Below, piece by piece: positions 1-8,963 of a stretch of DNA of 64,000 bases; the first letter of the stretch is position 1; each line of letters opens with the position of its first letter. The notes below the pieces were generated by a model. The model worked only from the letters and a program-made list of their open reading frames with translations, searched no databases and had not been told where the DNA came from. A program made the position numbers and the translations under genes. The stretch covers positions 1 through 64,000 of the forward strand of contig NZ_JADLQX010000002.1 in assembly GCF_015477605.1 (NCBI RefSeq). The letters are read 5' to 3'. This stretch comes from Nocardia amamiensis. Its GTDB lineage: Bacteria > Actinomycetota > Actinomycetes > Mycobacteriales > Mycobacteriaceae.

Positions 1-45
1 CTTCCGCACGATCTCCTCCGCGGAATGCCGCTTGCGTCCTGCCAT
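1..45 (-). CDS. IS3-family transposase, N-terminal fragment cut by the window edge
   Basis: Read from 45 down to 1, the minus strand gives ATG followed by MAGRKRHSAEEIVRK. This matches the usual start of the small helix-turn-helix protein (OrfA) of IS3-group elements, in which a basic stretch precedes an EEIV helix. Only 15 codons lie inside the window, so completeness and any OrfA/OrfB frameshift cannot be judged. I did not locate the terminal inverted repeat with certainty; it should lie between 46 and about 130. The element would mark the left edge of the accessory region. Confidence 0.6.
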   Translation of the reverse strand, partial: MAGRKRHSAEEIVRK

Positions 46-396
46 ATCCCTCAGTGTCCCTTCCGACCCTCATCAGGGCCATCAGGACTCTAAAACCGAG
101 CGGTCTCATTCAGTGGGGACGGGCCACTCTGAGCCTATTGCCGGACTGGCTCGACGCGAACCGGATTTCGAAACTGACTGGGCTCCGTCATCCTGCGCAG
201 AACTCGCCAAATGAACGCCTCGGTGTATCGCCCGCCGGCCCGGTCAGGTTATTCAACTGCCCGACGAGGCACGTGCCGGTTCACTTATTCACTGGAGACA
301 TGCCATCCGGTGATGGATGAAATGGCCCGGTCGTTGGGCACGCGCGAGACCTTGAGACCGTGATGCAGGCTCGATGCAATGTCGAATTGCACACGC
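46..396. other. Non-coding stretch beside the insertion sequence
   Basis: No convincing gene is seen here. Short plus-strand frames (for example 54-320) have no family resemblance and no good ribosome binding site. The first 80 bases or so probably still belong to the insertion sequence, since they sit upstream of its transposase start. The remainder lies downstream of the lipoprotein stop at 397. Confidence 0.5.
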
Positions 397-900
397 TCAC
401 TCTGCGGCGCACGGCGAGCTGGATCTCACGGAGAATCTCGGGGGACCGGGAACCCGTGAGTCGATGTCCATCTCGGACTGGACGACGTATCCTCGGTCGT
501 CGCGGTAGACGCGGTCAGCTGGGTGGTCGTTCGTGACATGGCGAGGGGCGAGTGTGAACCCGCGGCTGGTCAACGTATCCAGTTTCGCCAAGACCTGATC
601 GATCAGCTCCGGTGCGGGATCTGGCTTGACCACTTTCCTTGCCACCCGCCACGGTGGTCCTTCACTTCTGAGCGAGTTCGGATTCGTGCGGCAGCCCGAT
701 TTCTCGATGTCGTGCGGGTCGGGATTTGTCTGGTTCGGCCAGACCGTGTTGAGGTTCTCGTACACGATCCGTGCCGCTTCATCCACGGTGAGTCCCGTGG
801 AGTTCTTGATTTCGTCGTTGGTCGGGCCCTCGTCGATTACGCTGCTGCATCCGGTGATGAGTAGCGTCGCCAGGATGACGATGGCGAACGGGGCTTTCAT
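397..900 (-). CDS. Small lipoprotein, last gene of the WXG/hydrolase unit
   Basis: The 167-residue product starts with a lysine followed by a hydrophobic stretch that ends in the lipobox I-T-G-C, with the acylated cysteine at residue 18. It is therefore probably exported by Sec or Tat and anchored in the outer leaflet of the plasma membrane. The mature part is polar, with a few aromatics (a VWPNQ stretch and a PPWR stretch) and no family I recognise. Its ATG overlaps the stop of the upstream hydrolase gene by four bases (ATGA), so the two are translationally coupled. By position it could be a cell-surface partner or protective factor for the hydrolase; that is inference only. Confidence 0.75.
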   Translation of the reverse strand: MKAPFAIVILATLLITGCSSVIDEGPTNDEIKNSTGLTVDEAARIVYENLNTVWPNQTNPDPHDIEKSGCRTNPNSLRSEGPPWRVARKVVKPDPAPELIDQVLAKLDTLTSRGFTLAPRHVTNDHPADRVYRDDRGYVVQSEMDIDSRVPGPPRFSVRSSSPCAAE

Positions 901-2747
901 TTGACGTCGATCCGCGGGCCGGGCTGTGGGTTATCGGTCACACGCGGGTTGGCGTACGGATCGTCGGCACCGAACATCTGGCCCATGGTCGCGGCCTTGC
1001 CTGCGTCGAAGCTTTCCTTGCCGCCGTTGCCGTCGTCACCGAGCCCCACATCGACGAATGGTGTTTCGATGCCGCGTTCGACGTAGCCGGTGACGTCTGT
1101 GCCCGCGATGACGCCGACGATGTTCTTGAACGCATCCGACGTAGGGTCGTCCCAATACTTTCCGTGCCCATCCGGGCCGAAAACGACCTCTTCTGGTTTG
1201 TGTCCTGCCTTATCCGCATCCGAGTGGTAGTAGCCGGTGTCGAGGCGGGTGACACCGGGGACCTCGTCGGGATCACCGCCGAGTGGGTGGCCGGCGTGGG
1301 GGTTTCCGGGGATCGGGATGCCGCCGGGGAGGGTGAGGCCAGCTTGCGGATAGGACTGGACAATGCCGATCATGTCGCCGGGAGCGGTCATGGAGTACCG
1401 CTGGACGTTTGGGTTCGGATTGTTCCAGCTGCCTTCGAACACGCCGGTTCCGGCTGAGGAGGCATGCAGGATCCGGTCGGCACGCAAACCCAACTGTTCG
1501 GCGGAAGCGACGATGGATCCACCGTAGGAGTGGCCGACGTAGGAGACCGGTTTGCCCGGCGCGTGCTGCGCCACTTCGCGGTCGATCTCGCGGCCGAACT
1601 CGACCAGCTTCGGGGCCATGTCCTGGGCGAACTTCGGGCTCGGCGCGCCGTCGCTCGGACTGGTCAGGCTCTGCGGGAAGTCGCCCTCCATATAGAGGAA
1701 GATCGGGCCACCAGTCTGATCGGCCAGATTCCACGCCGCCATATGGTTCGATCCGGACCCGTTCAGGTTCGTGCTCGTGCCGGGTACATACACGCCGACT
1801 CCGGGTGCTTCGGGTTTCATCTCGCCGATCATCTCGATCATGTGGCCGTTGCCGCCGGTGTCGAACATGACGAACTTGCGGTCGATCAAGTCGTTACCCG
1901 GTGTGGCATTCGGCCCGTACGACTCGATCTTCTGGCCGGGCTGTGTGGTGTCCGGGCTGGGGATCGGGGCGAGCATCGCCTGCAACTGCCTGACGCGGGC
2001 CTCGTCCGGATCGGGTTTCTGCTTTTCGACGGTGAGGGCGTTGCGGATGTTGATCTCGTTGGCCTCGATCCGCATCGCGAACGGCACACCGTTCATGTTC
2101 CCCAGTTTTTCCGGTGCCGCGATCACCAATTGCCGCTGTGCCTCCGGGCTCATTCCGGCCAGGAACGTGGCCCGCTGATCCGGTGACATCGACGCAAGCT
2201 GTGTGGCCACAGCATCCGGGTCGTGGCGCGAACCATCCGGCACCGTGATGTCCTGCTGCTCGTCGCGGATCGCGGCGAGGTCGGCCTGGATGTCCCGCAG
2301 GCTCGCGCCGAAAGTGTTGTCGAGACGTTCGAGCTCATCCAATCCACTGGAGATGTTGAGCTGGAAAACCCCGGCGTCACCGGCCTTTTCGGGATCTGGA
2401 TGCGTCACCTGACCGTCGTCGGTAACAACGAATCCCTGCCCGACAGCCGCATCGCGCTGACCGAGAACGTAGTCCCTGGAATGCCGCATGCCCTTGCACG
2501 CGTCGTCGGCGTCATCGGCGAGCCGCAGCAGCAGGGCGCGGACCTCGTAGCCGTGATCGACCTCCTCATCGATGCGTCGCATCGCCGCGTCGCGGGTCTG
2601 CCCCTTCCAGTCGCCGGCGGCCGATGCCGCTCGAGAGCTGTCGTTGACCGAGCTATAGAGAGTTTCGGCGTTGTTCCGGGCCGCTTCGGCGGCGCGGTTG
2701 AGTCCGTCGATGTTCCAGCCTTCGAGCTGGCTGATCAGCGGGCGCAT
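897..2747 (-). CDS. WXG-type N-domain fused to DUF1023 alpha/beta hydrolase
   Basis: This 616-residue protein has two parts. Residues 1-100 form a helical WXG100-like domain with W47-K-G49 in the position of the turn motif. Residues of about 280-560 form an alpha/beta hydrolase of the DUF1023 type, with the nucleophile elbow GHSYGG at 405-410 (Ser407) and a conserved D-x-G-x-Y-H-S-D segment further on. Together this suggests a serine esterase or lipase carried by a type VII (ESX) secretion signal. The substrate is unknown. The gene starts in a TGATG overlap with the EspC-like gene upstream and its stop overlaps the lipoprotein start, so the three form one tightly coupled operon. Proteins of this architecture are common in nocardiae and mycobacteria but few have been characterised. 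Confidence 0.8.
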   Translation of the reverse strand: MRPLISQLEGWNIDGLNRAAEAARNNAETLYSSVNDSSRAASAAGDWKGQTRDAAMRRIDEEVDHGYEVRALLLRLADDADDACKGMRHSRDYVLGQRDAAVGQGFVVTDDGQVTHPDPEKAGDAGVFQLNISSGLDELERLDNTFGASLRDIQADLAAIRDEQQDITVPDGSRHDPDAVATQLASMSPDQRATFLAGMSPEAQRQLVIAAPEKLGNMNGVPFAMRIEANEINIRNALTVEKQKPDPDEARVRQLQAMLAPIPSPDTTQPGQKIESYGPNATPGNDLIDRKFVMFDTGGNGHMIEMIGEMKPEAPGVGVYVPGTSTNLNGSGSNHMAAWNLADQTGGPIFLYMEGDFPQSLTSPSDGAPSPKFAQDMAPKLVEFGREIDREVAQHAPGKPVSYVGHSYGGSIVASAEQLGLRADRILHASSAGTGVFEGSWNNPNPNVQRYSMTAPGDMIGIVQSYPQAGLTLPGGIPIPGNPHAGHPLGGDPDEVPGVTRLDTGYYHSDADKAGHKPEEVVFGPDGHGKYWDDPTSDAFKNIVGVIAGTDVTGYVERGIETPFVDVGLGDDGNGGKESFDAGKAATMGQMFGADDPYANPRVTDNPQPGPRIDVK

Positions 2748-3124
2748 CAGCGGGGACTCAGCTTTCCGATCTCGGTGGCGATCTCGGCGTCCTTGTCCTG
2801 AATGTTCGCGGAGTACTTGTCCAGCAGATCCGCCAATGTGGTGAACCGGGTCGCGATCGAGGTCATGGCCTGCTGCGCCGGGTCCGCCATTCCGCGGACA
2901 ACAGCGAGGATGTCGCTGCCTTCACCGGTCGCTTCCGTCATGGCCGACCAGGGCAACTTGCCGATCTCGTCGCCCTCCCGCCGCCAAGTCGCCGAAATGT
3001 TCGTCACCTGATCCGGCGTGACGCCCAACGCCGCGCTTCCGGCCGACGGAGCTGGCGGGGTGGTGGTCGGTGTGGTCGTGGCTGGTGCAGGCGGCATCGG
3101 CTGCTGTGTTGGATCGGGACTCAT
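2747..3124 (-). CDS. EspC/DUF2580-like small secretion-associated protein
   Basis: The product has 125 residues. A Pro/Thr-rich linker (about 1-30) is followed by a helical region with V-T-P-D-Q near residue 38, a tryptophan in the first helix (residue 48) and a second long helix ending in a charged stretch. That is the layout of EspC and DUF2580 proteins, small helical partners or substrates of ESX systems. The frame is open further upstream to 3283, but the ATG at 3124 is preceded by a strong GGGGGGAAC ribosome binding site and is chosen as the start. It shares one base with the hydrolase start (TGATG). A role as pairing partner of the downstream WXG-hydrolase is inferred from the coupling. 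Confidence 0.65.
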   Translation of the reverse strand: MSPDPTQQPMPPAPATTTPTTTPPAPSAGSAALGVTPDQVTNISATWRREGDEIGKLPWSAMTEATGEGSDILAVVRGMADPAQQAMTSIATRFTTLADLLDKYSANIQDKDAEIATEIGKLSPR

Positions 3125-3347
3125 GTTCCCCCCATCGGCCCTGGACACCAGGGAGATCTGGACATGCGATCCGTCTACCGTAACGGGAACTCGCCCCTGC
3201 ACGCCACCAGCGCTGTGACCGGCAATGCGTTGTCGGCTCTCCAACCTCGTCCGCAGCGCGATGGCCGCGAATACCGTTGCCATGGTCAGCCATCCTCGCG
3301 TTCATACCGACACGATTACCGATCACAGTGGCAGAAACGCTGCTTCC

Positions 3348-3860
3348 TCAGCGCAGCTCATACCGCATGAACACATCCGCGCGCTCGTACGGCATCGGCC
3401 CGATTTGATCGCTCGGGACGTGCACGAATCCGACCGATTCGTACAGATGCACAGCGTCGGCCAGTTTGGTGCTGCTACCGAGGAACAACGCCGTGGCGCC
3501 CTGCCGTCGGGCGTAGTCGATGGCCTCCTGCAGGATGATGCGACCGAGACCGCGGCCGCGGCGGTCCCGCGCCACGGCCATCTTCGACAGCTCGAACACA
3601 CCGTCGCCCTCCGATACCAGCGCCACACATCCGACGATGTCCGCACCGTCGCGGGCGATGAGTACCTGTCCGCCCTCGGCGACGATCTCGCGCTCCGGGT
3701 TGTCCAGTTTGACGGAGTCGGCGGGCTCGAGGGAGAACAGCTCGACGATCCATTCCTCGTTGAGTTCCTTGAACGCCCGTGCGTCGGCGGAGCTCGACAT
3801 CGGCTCGACGACGATGGTGTCGATCTGTCCGGTGGCAACGGATTCGGTCTGCGGTGTCAC
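3348..3860 (-). CDS. GNAT-family N-acetyltransferase
   Basis: The 170-residue protein matches the GCN5-related fold. It has the acetyl-CoA pyrophosphate loop R-R-G-R-G-L-G at residues 100-106, preceded by the beta-4 strand F-E-L-S-K-M-A-V, and the C-terminal Y-E-S-V-G-F signature. The acceptor substrate cannot be told from the sequence. The start is a GTG with GAGGAC upstream. It is divergent from a LysR-type regulator 69 bases away, so that regulator may control it. Confidence 0.85.
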   Translation of the reverse strand: MTPQTESVATGQIDTIVVEPMSSSADARAFKELNEEWIVELFSLEPADSVKLDNPEREIVAEGGQVLIARDGADIVGCVALVSEGDGVFELSKMAVARDRRGRGLGRIILQEAIDYARRQGATALFLGSSTKLADAVHLYESVGFVHVPSDQIGPMPYERADVFMRYELR

Positions 3861-3929
3861 GTCCTCAGCATGCCGGGCCGGGAATCATCATGTCCAATAC
3901 TTGATAGGTCCGATTGATACGTTGAACTT
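3861..3929. promoter_or_regulatory. Divergent promoter region between GNAT and lysR genes
   Basis: This 69-base spacer is more AT-rich than its flanks. It contains a direct repeat of TTGATA at 3901-3906 and 3914-3919, immediately upstream of the lysR start. LysR-type regulators usually bind such a shared spacer and autoregulate. The assignment rests on position and the repeat only. Confidence 0.35.
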
Positions 3930-4886
3930 ATGATTGATGGGGTCGAACTACGGCATCTGCGCTACTTCCTCGCGGTCGCCGAGGAACTGCATTTCGGCCG
4001 GGCTGCCGCGCGCCTGCACATCGCTCAACCCGCGCTGACCCAGCAAATCCAGAGGCTGGAGACGCTGCTGGGGACCCGTGTATTCGACCGCACCTCGCGC
4101 AGTGTCGCCCTGACTCCGGCGGGAGAGGTACTGCGTGAGCGGGCCGCGGCGATTCTCGGTCATGCGACCCGCGACCTGGACGAGGTCGCGCGCATCGGCC
4201 AGGGCAGCCAGGGGCGGCTTTACCTGGGCTTCGTCCCGTCGGTGCTGCCGCTGAAACCGCTGCGGAGTGTCCGGCAGTTCCGAGACCGCTACCCGCTGGT
4301 CCAGATCGACCTCATCGAGGGCTACACCACCCACATGATGGCCCAGCTCGGCCACGGCGCGCTCGACATGGCGATCGTGCGGGACCCCGACGAGCAGCCC
4401 GACACCGTCGTATTCCCGCTGGTCACCGAGCCGTTCATGGCGGTGCTTCCGGTCGATCACCCGCTGGCGGACCATGCCGCGATCACCGGCTCCGACCTCG
4501 CCGACGACCCGCTGGTGTTCTTCCCCCGGGCCGCGGGCTCCCATGCCCACGACAAGAACCTGCGGCCCTTGGTAGAAGCTGGTCACCGGCCCCGCATCGT
4601 GCAGGAGGGCAACAACTGGACCACCATCCTCTACCTGGTGGGTGAGGGGCTCGGCGTCACCATCGCACCGCGCAGCGCGACGTTCACCGCGCCGCAGACC
4701 GTGCGCATCGTGGCACTCACCGAAACCGCCGCCACTACAACGGTTTACGTGGCTCACCGGGTCGATGACGATCGGGCTCTGGTCCGCAACTTCCTGGCGC
4801 TGCTGCCGAACGATGACGCTGGGCCGAGCAGCCGGGACGCTCGAAAAGGGTGTGCGGCAGCAGATCTGGCTGCGGTGGTCGAGTAA
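3930..4886 (+). CDS. LysR-family transcriptional regulator
   Basis: The 318-residue protein has the N-terminal winged helix-turn-helix of LysR regulators: E-L-R-H-L-R-Y-F near residue 6, then H-F-G-R-A-A-A-R-L-H-I-A-Q-P-A-L-T-Q-Q-I and a linker helix. A periplasmic-binding-protein-like effector domain covers about 90-300. The C-terminal 20 residues are low in conservation. The likely target is the divergent GNAT gene and its own promoter. The effector is unknown. Confidence 0.9.
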   Translation: MIDGVELRHLRYFLAVAEELHFGRAAARLHIAQPALTQQIQRLETLLGTRVFDRTSRSVALTPAGEVLRERAAAILGHATRDLDEVARIGQGSQGRLYLGFVPSVLPLKPLRSVRQFRDRYPLVQIDLIEGYTTHMMAQLGHGALDMAIVRDPDEQPDTVVFPLVTEPFMAVLPVDHPLADHAAITGSDLADDPLVFFPRAAGSHAHDKNLRPLVEAGHRPRIVQEGNNWTTILYLVGEGLGVTIAPRSATFTAPQTVRIVALTETAATTTVYVAHRVDDDRALVRNFLALLPNDDAGPSSRDARKGCAAADLAAVVE

Positions 4887-5294
4887 TCGGCGAAGTCACC
4901 TGCGGCTCGCGTGTTTGCAGCCGTTCCGTCCACTGGTCGATGGATCGCGGCCGGAAAGCAGGCACCGTATCCGCAACAAGCGGGCGGGGTCACACCCCGT
5001 CCCCGTATCACTGATTCACGATAGGGCGCGAGGAAGGCCGACGCGGCCGATGTCGCTCCGGAGACGATGACTCGTTCAGGATTCCGGTGGGAGTATCGGC
5101 GACGTGAACACTTCTTCCAGCGGAGTCGGGCCGGTGTAGCGGTGGCAGTCGCAGCCGACCCACTCCCGCAGGCCGTGAGTGCCCACTCGCCGCCGATGCC
5201 CGAACCGGCCACATAGCCAGCCGACCCCGATCAGGCCGGCGCCGACTGCAAGGCTGAGTCGATCCAACACACACGGCCTCGAGGCGCCACCTGA
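4887..5294. other. Intergenic stretch with only a doubtful small frame
   Basis: No gene can be supported with confidence. A 64-codon minus-strand frame at 5076-5270 starts with GTG and encodes a short hydrophobic N-terminus (L-S-L-A-V-G-A-G-L-I-G-V-G-W-L) followed by a basic stretch. It has no clear ribosome binding site and no family I recognise. It could be a small membrane peptide or chance. Confidence 0.3.
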
Positions 5295-6473
5295 TCATCG
5301 AGGTGGGAGCCCGAATTCCGTTCGGACGGCGGCGAGGAGAGCATCGACATCCGGCCCGAAGACGAGGGCTGTCACGTGCAGGGTAGTGATCGCCGCGTCC
5401 CTGGCATCGGGTTTGGTCGCGTCGACGATCGTCGGCAGGGCGAAGGACGGCCGGTGGATCGGGCCGAGGTCGAAGGGGTTCGGCGTCGACTCGCGCGAAT
5501 AGGCGACGAGGGATCCGACGACCTCGTTCCCGTTCTCGTCCACCGGACCGAAGTCCTCCTCGTGCAAACGGGTAATCGCAGCCTCCATGTCGTCGAACGG
5601 CGGCGGCAGCGGCTCGCCCTCGCGCAGGGCGCTCAAAGCCCTTTGTATCCACGCTCTTTCGGCAATTTCCGCCTTTTCGCAGGCCTGGACGGCAGACCAG
5701 CACGCCAAGCGCCGCAGATCCTGCTCGTTCATGGTGGCGATCGCCTCGGCGAGCGGGCGGTCGTAGCGGGACAGCTCCTCGGCACCGGCGAGATCCCGCA
5801 ACTCTTCGATCGGCTCTCCGCCCCACTGCTTTCGCTCGAACGCAGCGGCTCGCTCAGGCAATTCGGAAACGTGCAGGTGATGGACACCGTCTTCATCGAA
5901 AACCGTGACCCACTCGGGCTCTTCGGATTCTGCCGAGGCAGGGCGGTCCGGGATCGGAACGTTCTCCGGCACACCGTATCCGGGCATATCCCACTGCACG
6001 GCGGGCAGGGGTTCACTGCCGTCATCCGGCCAGAGCCGGATCCGCCACACGTCGCCGGGCTCGGTGGACCCGGGCCAGCCGTAGTTGACGAATCCGCGGC
6101 CGCTGACCTCGATCAGGTAGTTACCCTCCGGAACCTCACAGTCCACCGCACCGTCTGTCGGTGACGACAGAGACAGGAATCCCTCTGGGCCGACGCGCAG
6201 CCGCGCCTCGCATACCTGCTGCCACCGGTCCCGATCGCTGGGCGGCCGAGCTCCCCACACTTGCACCGTCACCGGCATCCGGAAGTTGTTCTGGTGCGGG
6301 CTGAGCACCACCATGGCATAGCCATCCGATGCGTAGGGATGTGCCGCCATCGCGTGGTCGAGGAGATCGAGTTCTCTGTCCGGATCTCCGAGACCTCCAT
6401 CGATACAGAACTGTCCATAATCCATGAACAGCTCCACCGTTTCTTCGCTGACCTGACGTGCCGCGGTGCTCAT
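5295..6473 (-). CDS. Hypothetical protein, 392 residues, two apparent domains
   Basis: I do not recognise this family. Residues 1-155 look like a compact domain rich in beta strands and aromatics (an NYLIEVSGRGFVNYGWPG segment near 120), including the motif E-L-F-M-D-Y-G-Q-F-C near residue 14. An acidic linker at about 170-195 leads to a helical region (about 200-310) with several tryptophans. The C-terminal part holds the segment R-P-S-F-A-L-P-T-I-V-D-A-T. No signal peptide or membrane segment is visible, so it is probably cytoplasmic. The ATG at 6473 has AGGATGGCG upstream. It lies downstream of, but 45 bases from, the end of iolG and is probably transcribed separately. Confidence 0.6.
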   Translation of the reverse strand: MSTAARQVSEETVELFMDYGQFCIDGGLGDPDRELDLLDHAMAAHPYASDGYAMVVLSPHQNNFRMPVTVQVWGARPPSDRDRWQQVCEARLRVGPEGFLSLSSPTDGAVDCEVPEGNYLIEVSGRGFVNYGWPGSTEPGDVWRIRLWPDDGSEPLPAVQWDMPGYGVPENVPIPDRPASAESEEPEWVTVFDEDGVHHLHVSELPERAAAFERKQWGGEPIEELRDLAGAEELSRYDRPLAEAIATMNEQDLRRLACWSAVQACEKAEIAERAWIQRALSALREGEPLPPPFDDMEAAITRLHEEDFGPVDENGNEVVGSLVAYSRESTPNPFDLGPIHRPSFALPTIVDATKPDARDAAITTLHVTALVFGPDVDALLAAVRTEFGLPPR

Positions 6474-6518
6474 CGCGCCATCCTGGCACGCTCTATGGCG
6501 AGGGCCTCATCGTGCAGA

Positions 6519-7538
6519 TCAGCGCCGTACCTCGGCTATCTCGACGGCGCGGCTTTCCCGCCGGGACAGTTCGCAGGCCTCGGCGACGTAGAACGCCTCG
6601 AGAGCATCCAGCGGACTGCAGGGATTGTCGAGTTCGCCGTTGACGACCGCGACGAAGGCGGACAGCTCCTCGGTGTACGCGGGACGAAACCGCTCCATGA
6701 AGCCCGCGTAGGCGGGGTAGGAAGGGGGAGCGTAATCGGGTTCGACCGATGTGAGCGGCGCCCGGTCGTCCAATCCGACGATGGCGTTTCCCTTGGAGCC
6801 CAGTGCTTCCAGGCGGACGTCGTACCCGGCTCCGTTGTAGCGGGTCAGCGACACGGTCGCCAGCGCTTCGTCGTCCATGCGTAACAGCACGGCGGCGGTG
6901 TCCACGTCGTCGGCTTCGGCGAAGAACGCCGCGCCCCGGTTGGCCCCGAGGGCATGGACCTCGACGATCTCGCGTCCGGTCACCCAGCGGATGATGTCGA
7001 AATCGTGCACGCCGCAGTCGCGGAATATGCCGCCCGATCGCGGAATGTATTCGGCAGGAGGGGGAGCCGGGTCGAGGGTGGTTGCGCGCAATGTGTGCAG
7101 CCAGCCGAGTTTGCCGGAGCTGATGGCTTCGCGTGCCGCGCGGTAGCCGGCGTCGAAGCGGCGTTGGAAACCGATTTGGACCGGGACAGGGGAGTTCTGG
7201 ATGTGGTCGATGACGGCGAGGGTGCCTTCGATGTTCGCGGCCACCGGTTTTTCGCAGAAGACGGGGATGCCCGCGTCGACGGCTCGGGTGATGAGGGCGG
7301 GGTGGGAGTCGGTGGCGGTGGCGATCACCAGGCCGTCGAGGTCGGCGGCGAAGAGGGTGTCGAGGTCGGGGGCGAATTCGACGCGGAGGTGGGTGGCGGT
7401 CGCGCGGGCGCGGGCGGCGTCGGCATCGGCGACGAGAACGGTGGCGACGTTCGGGAGCTTGGTCAATGTCTCGGCGTGTGCGGTCCCGATGCGGCCGGTT
7501 CCGGCCAGGCCCAAGGTGACGGCTCGGTGGGATGACAT
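6519..7538 (-). CDS. iolG: Inositol 2-dehydrogenase (Gfo/Idh/MocA family)
   Basis: The 339-residue protein has the Rossmann fingerprint G-L-A-G-T-G-R-I-G at residues 9-17, the catalytic-lysine motif C-E-K-P-V-A near residue 95, and the G-G-I-F-R-D-C-G-V-H-D-F-D segment that supplies the active-site Asp and His of inositol dehydrogenases. It would oxidise myo-inositol to 2-keto-myo-inositol with NAD+. It follows the LacI-type regulator by 49 bases on the same strand, facing away from the iolE-iolD arm. The family also includes glucose and scyllo-inositol dehydrogenases; the surrounding iol genes favour inositol. Confidence 0.85.
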   Translation of the reverse strand: MSSHRAVTLGLAGTGRIGTAHAETLTKLPNVATVLVADADAARARATATHLRVEFAPDLDTLFAADLDGLVIATATDSHPALITRAVDAGIPVFCEKPVAANIEGTLAVIDHIQNSPVPVQIGFQRRFDAGYRAAREAISSGKLGWLHTLRATTLDPAPPPAEYIPRSGGIFRDCGVHDFDIIRWVTGREIVEVHALGANRGAAFFAEADDVDTAAVLLRMDDEALATVSLTRYNGAGYDVRLEALGSKGNAIVGLDDRAPLTSVEPDYAPPSYPAYAGFMERFRPAYTEELSAFVAVVNGELDNPCSPLDALEAFYVAEACELSRRESRAVEIAEVRR

Positions 7539-7587
7539 CGGCTCTCCTTCGAGGTGGAATCGCGGCCTGTGTCGGCGGACGCGGGGT

Positions 7588-8592
7588 TCAGCGACCGGGC
7601 GCGGCGGTGGTGGAGCGGACGACGAGAGATGGCTGGAGGCGGCGGCGGACCGGGGCGGTGCGGCCGTCGCGGAGCCGTTCGGCGAGCGCCTCGATCGCGA
7701 GGCGGCCCATCTCGGTGCGGGGCTGGTCGATGGTGGTCAGCGCGACGTGACGCAGCGCGGCCAGCGAGGTGTTGTCGTAGCCGACGATCGAAACATCTTC
7801 CGGGACATGTAATCCCGCTTCCTCCAGCGCCGACATCGCGCCAACGGCGTTGAAGTCGTTGCCGCAGACCAGCGCGGTGGGAAAGTTGTCGCGGGCGAAC
7901 AGGTTCAGCAGTTTGCGCACCGCGGCCATGCCCGCGGAGTCGGTGTGCTCGCTCGGCACGATCATCGGTTCCAAGCCGTGGCGCTGCATGGCCGCCCGGT
8001 AACCCTTGCGGCGTGGCGCCGAGGTGAAAGCGCCGCCGCCGTCGAGATGCACGATGCGCCGATGGCCGAGGGAGACCAAGTGATCGACGGCGAGACCGGC
8101 GCCGATCTCGCCGTCGTCGTTGACCGTGTCGATGTCGGCGACGGTGGAGGTGCGGGAGACCAGCACCAGCGGAGCCTGCCGCGCCGCTTCGCGGATAGCG
8201 GCGGCGGGCAGGATGGGCGACAGCAGGATGACGCCCCCGGGCCGGAAGGACAGCAGGCTTTCCAATGCCGTCCGCTCGCGTGTGGCGCTGCGGAGGCCGG
8301 TATTGAGGATCAGTTCGAGGCCGGATTCCTGGGCGGCGGCGTCCATGCCTTCGACCACGTCGGCGAAGAAGGCGTTGCGCAGGTCGGAGACCATCACGCC
8401 GACGATGTTGGAAGTCCGGCTGGCCAGCGAGCGCGCCATGATGTGCGGTTGGTAGCCGAGGTCTTTCGCCGCGTCCAGGACGGCACGACGGCGGTGCTCG
8501 CTGACCTTGGGCGAGTTGCGCATGACGAGCGAGACGAGGGCGCGGGACACGCCTGCGCGCGCGGCGACGTCCTCCATGGTGGGTCGCGCCAT
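7588..8592 (-). CDS. LacI-family repressor of the inositol locus
   Basis: The 334-residue protein opens with the LacI headpiece (T-M-E-D-V-A-A-R-A-G-V-S-R-A-L-V-S), followed by a hinge helix and a periplasmic-binding-protein core with the usual G-Y-D-N-T-S-L-A segment near the C-terminus. The ATG at 8592 has a GGAGGC ribosome binding site directly upstream. Two LacI-type palindromes lie in the 426-base divergent region, one upstream of this gene and one over the iolE promoter. It probably represses both arms of the locus and its own gene, with inositol or a derivative as inducer. Confidence 0.88.
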   Translation of the reverse strand: MARPTMEDVAARAGVSRALVSLVMRNSPKVSEHRRRAVLDAAKDLGYQPHIMARSLASRTSNIVGVMVSDLRNAFFADVVEGMDAAAQESGLELILNTGLRSATRERTALESLLSFRPGGVILLSPILPAAAIREAARQAPLVLVSRTSTVADIDTVNDDGEIGAGLAVDHLVSLGHRRIVHLDGGGAFTSAPRRKGYRAAMQRHGLEPMIVPSEHTDSAGMAAVRKLLNLFARDNFPTALVCGNDFNAVGAMSALEEAGLHVPEDVSIVGYDNTSLAALRHVALTTIDQPRTEMGRLAIEALAERLRDGRTAPVRRRLQPSLVVRSTTAAPGR

Positions 8593-8827
8593 ATCGCCTC
8601 CGTTCCGAGTTCGTCTGGTCTATCGGGGTACATCTGGTCTATCGGGCCGATCCGGCCTGCCGGTCCTGTCTCGGCTTGCCGGCGCTGCCGGCCCTCCTGT
8701 CCGGCGTGCCCGGGTCGCCGACTTGTCAGTCTTCCCATGCCCGCCGGACCTTCCAGCTCGGCCGGGCCCATCTGGCCTGCCGGACCCCGCCGGGTCGGAC
8801 GATACAAGGTCCCCGCTCCCGATTCAA
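8593..8827. other. Low-complexity upstream region of the LacI gene
   Basis: No gene is seen. The stretch is dominated by short imperfect repeats of CTGCCGG, CTGTC and similar pyrimidine-rich words, and codes in no frame with any resemblance to a protein family. It separates the repressor start from its upstream palindrome. Confidence 0.4.
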
Positions 8828-8839
8828 TAGAGCGCTCTA
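8828..8839. promoter_or_regulatory. LacI-type operator 1
   Basis: TAGAGCGCTCTA is a perfect 12-base palindrome with the central CG typical of LacI/GalR operators. It shares its GAGCGCTC core with operator 2 about 135 bases away. A dimer bound at each site could form a repression loop. Confidence 0.65.
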
Positions 8840-8934
8840 ACTGGACTTTCCGGACGCTCGATGACATCTGTTTTCGGGTGAAACTCGGGGATATCAGCTG
8901 GTAGCAGCGCACTTAACGGGCGAAGCGAAAGCCC

Positions 8935-8963
8935 TTGACACACTATGACCTACGTTACATAGT
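8935..8963 (+). promoter_or_regulatory. Promoter of the iolE operon
   Basis: A perfect -35 box TTGACA lies at 8935-8940. The best -10 candidate is CATAGT at 8958-8963, after a 17-base spacer. The palindrome at 8963-8976 starts in this -10 element, so repressor binding would block polymerase directly. Confidence 0.55.
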
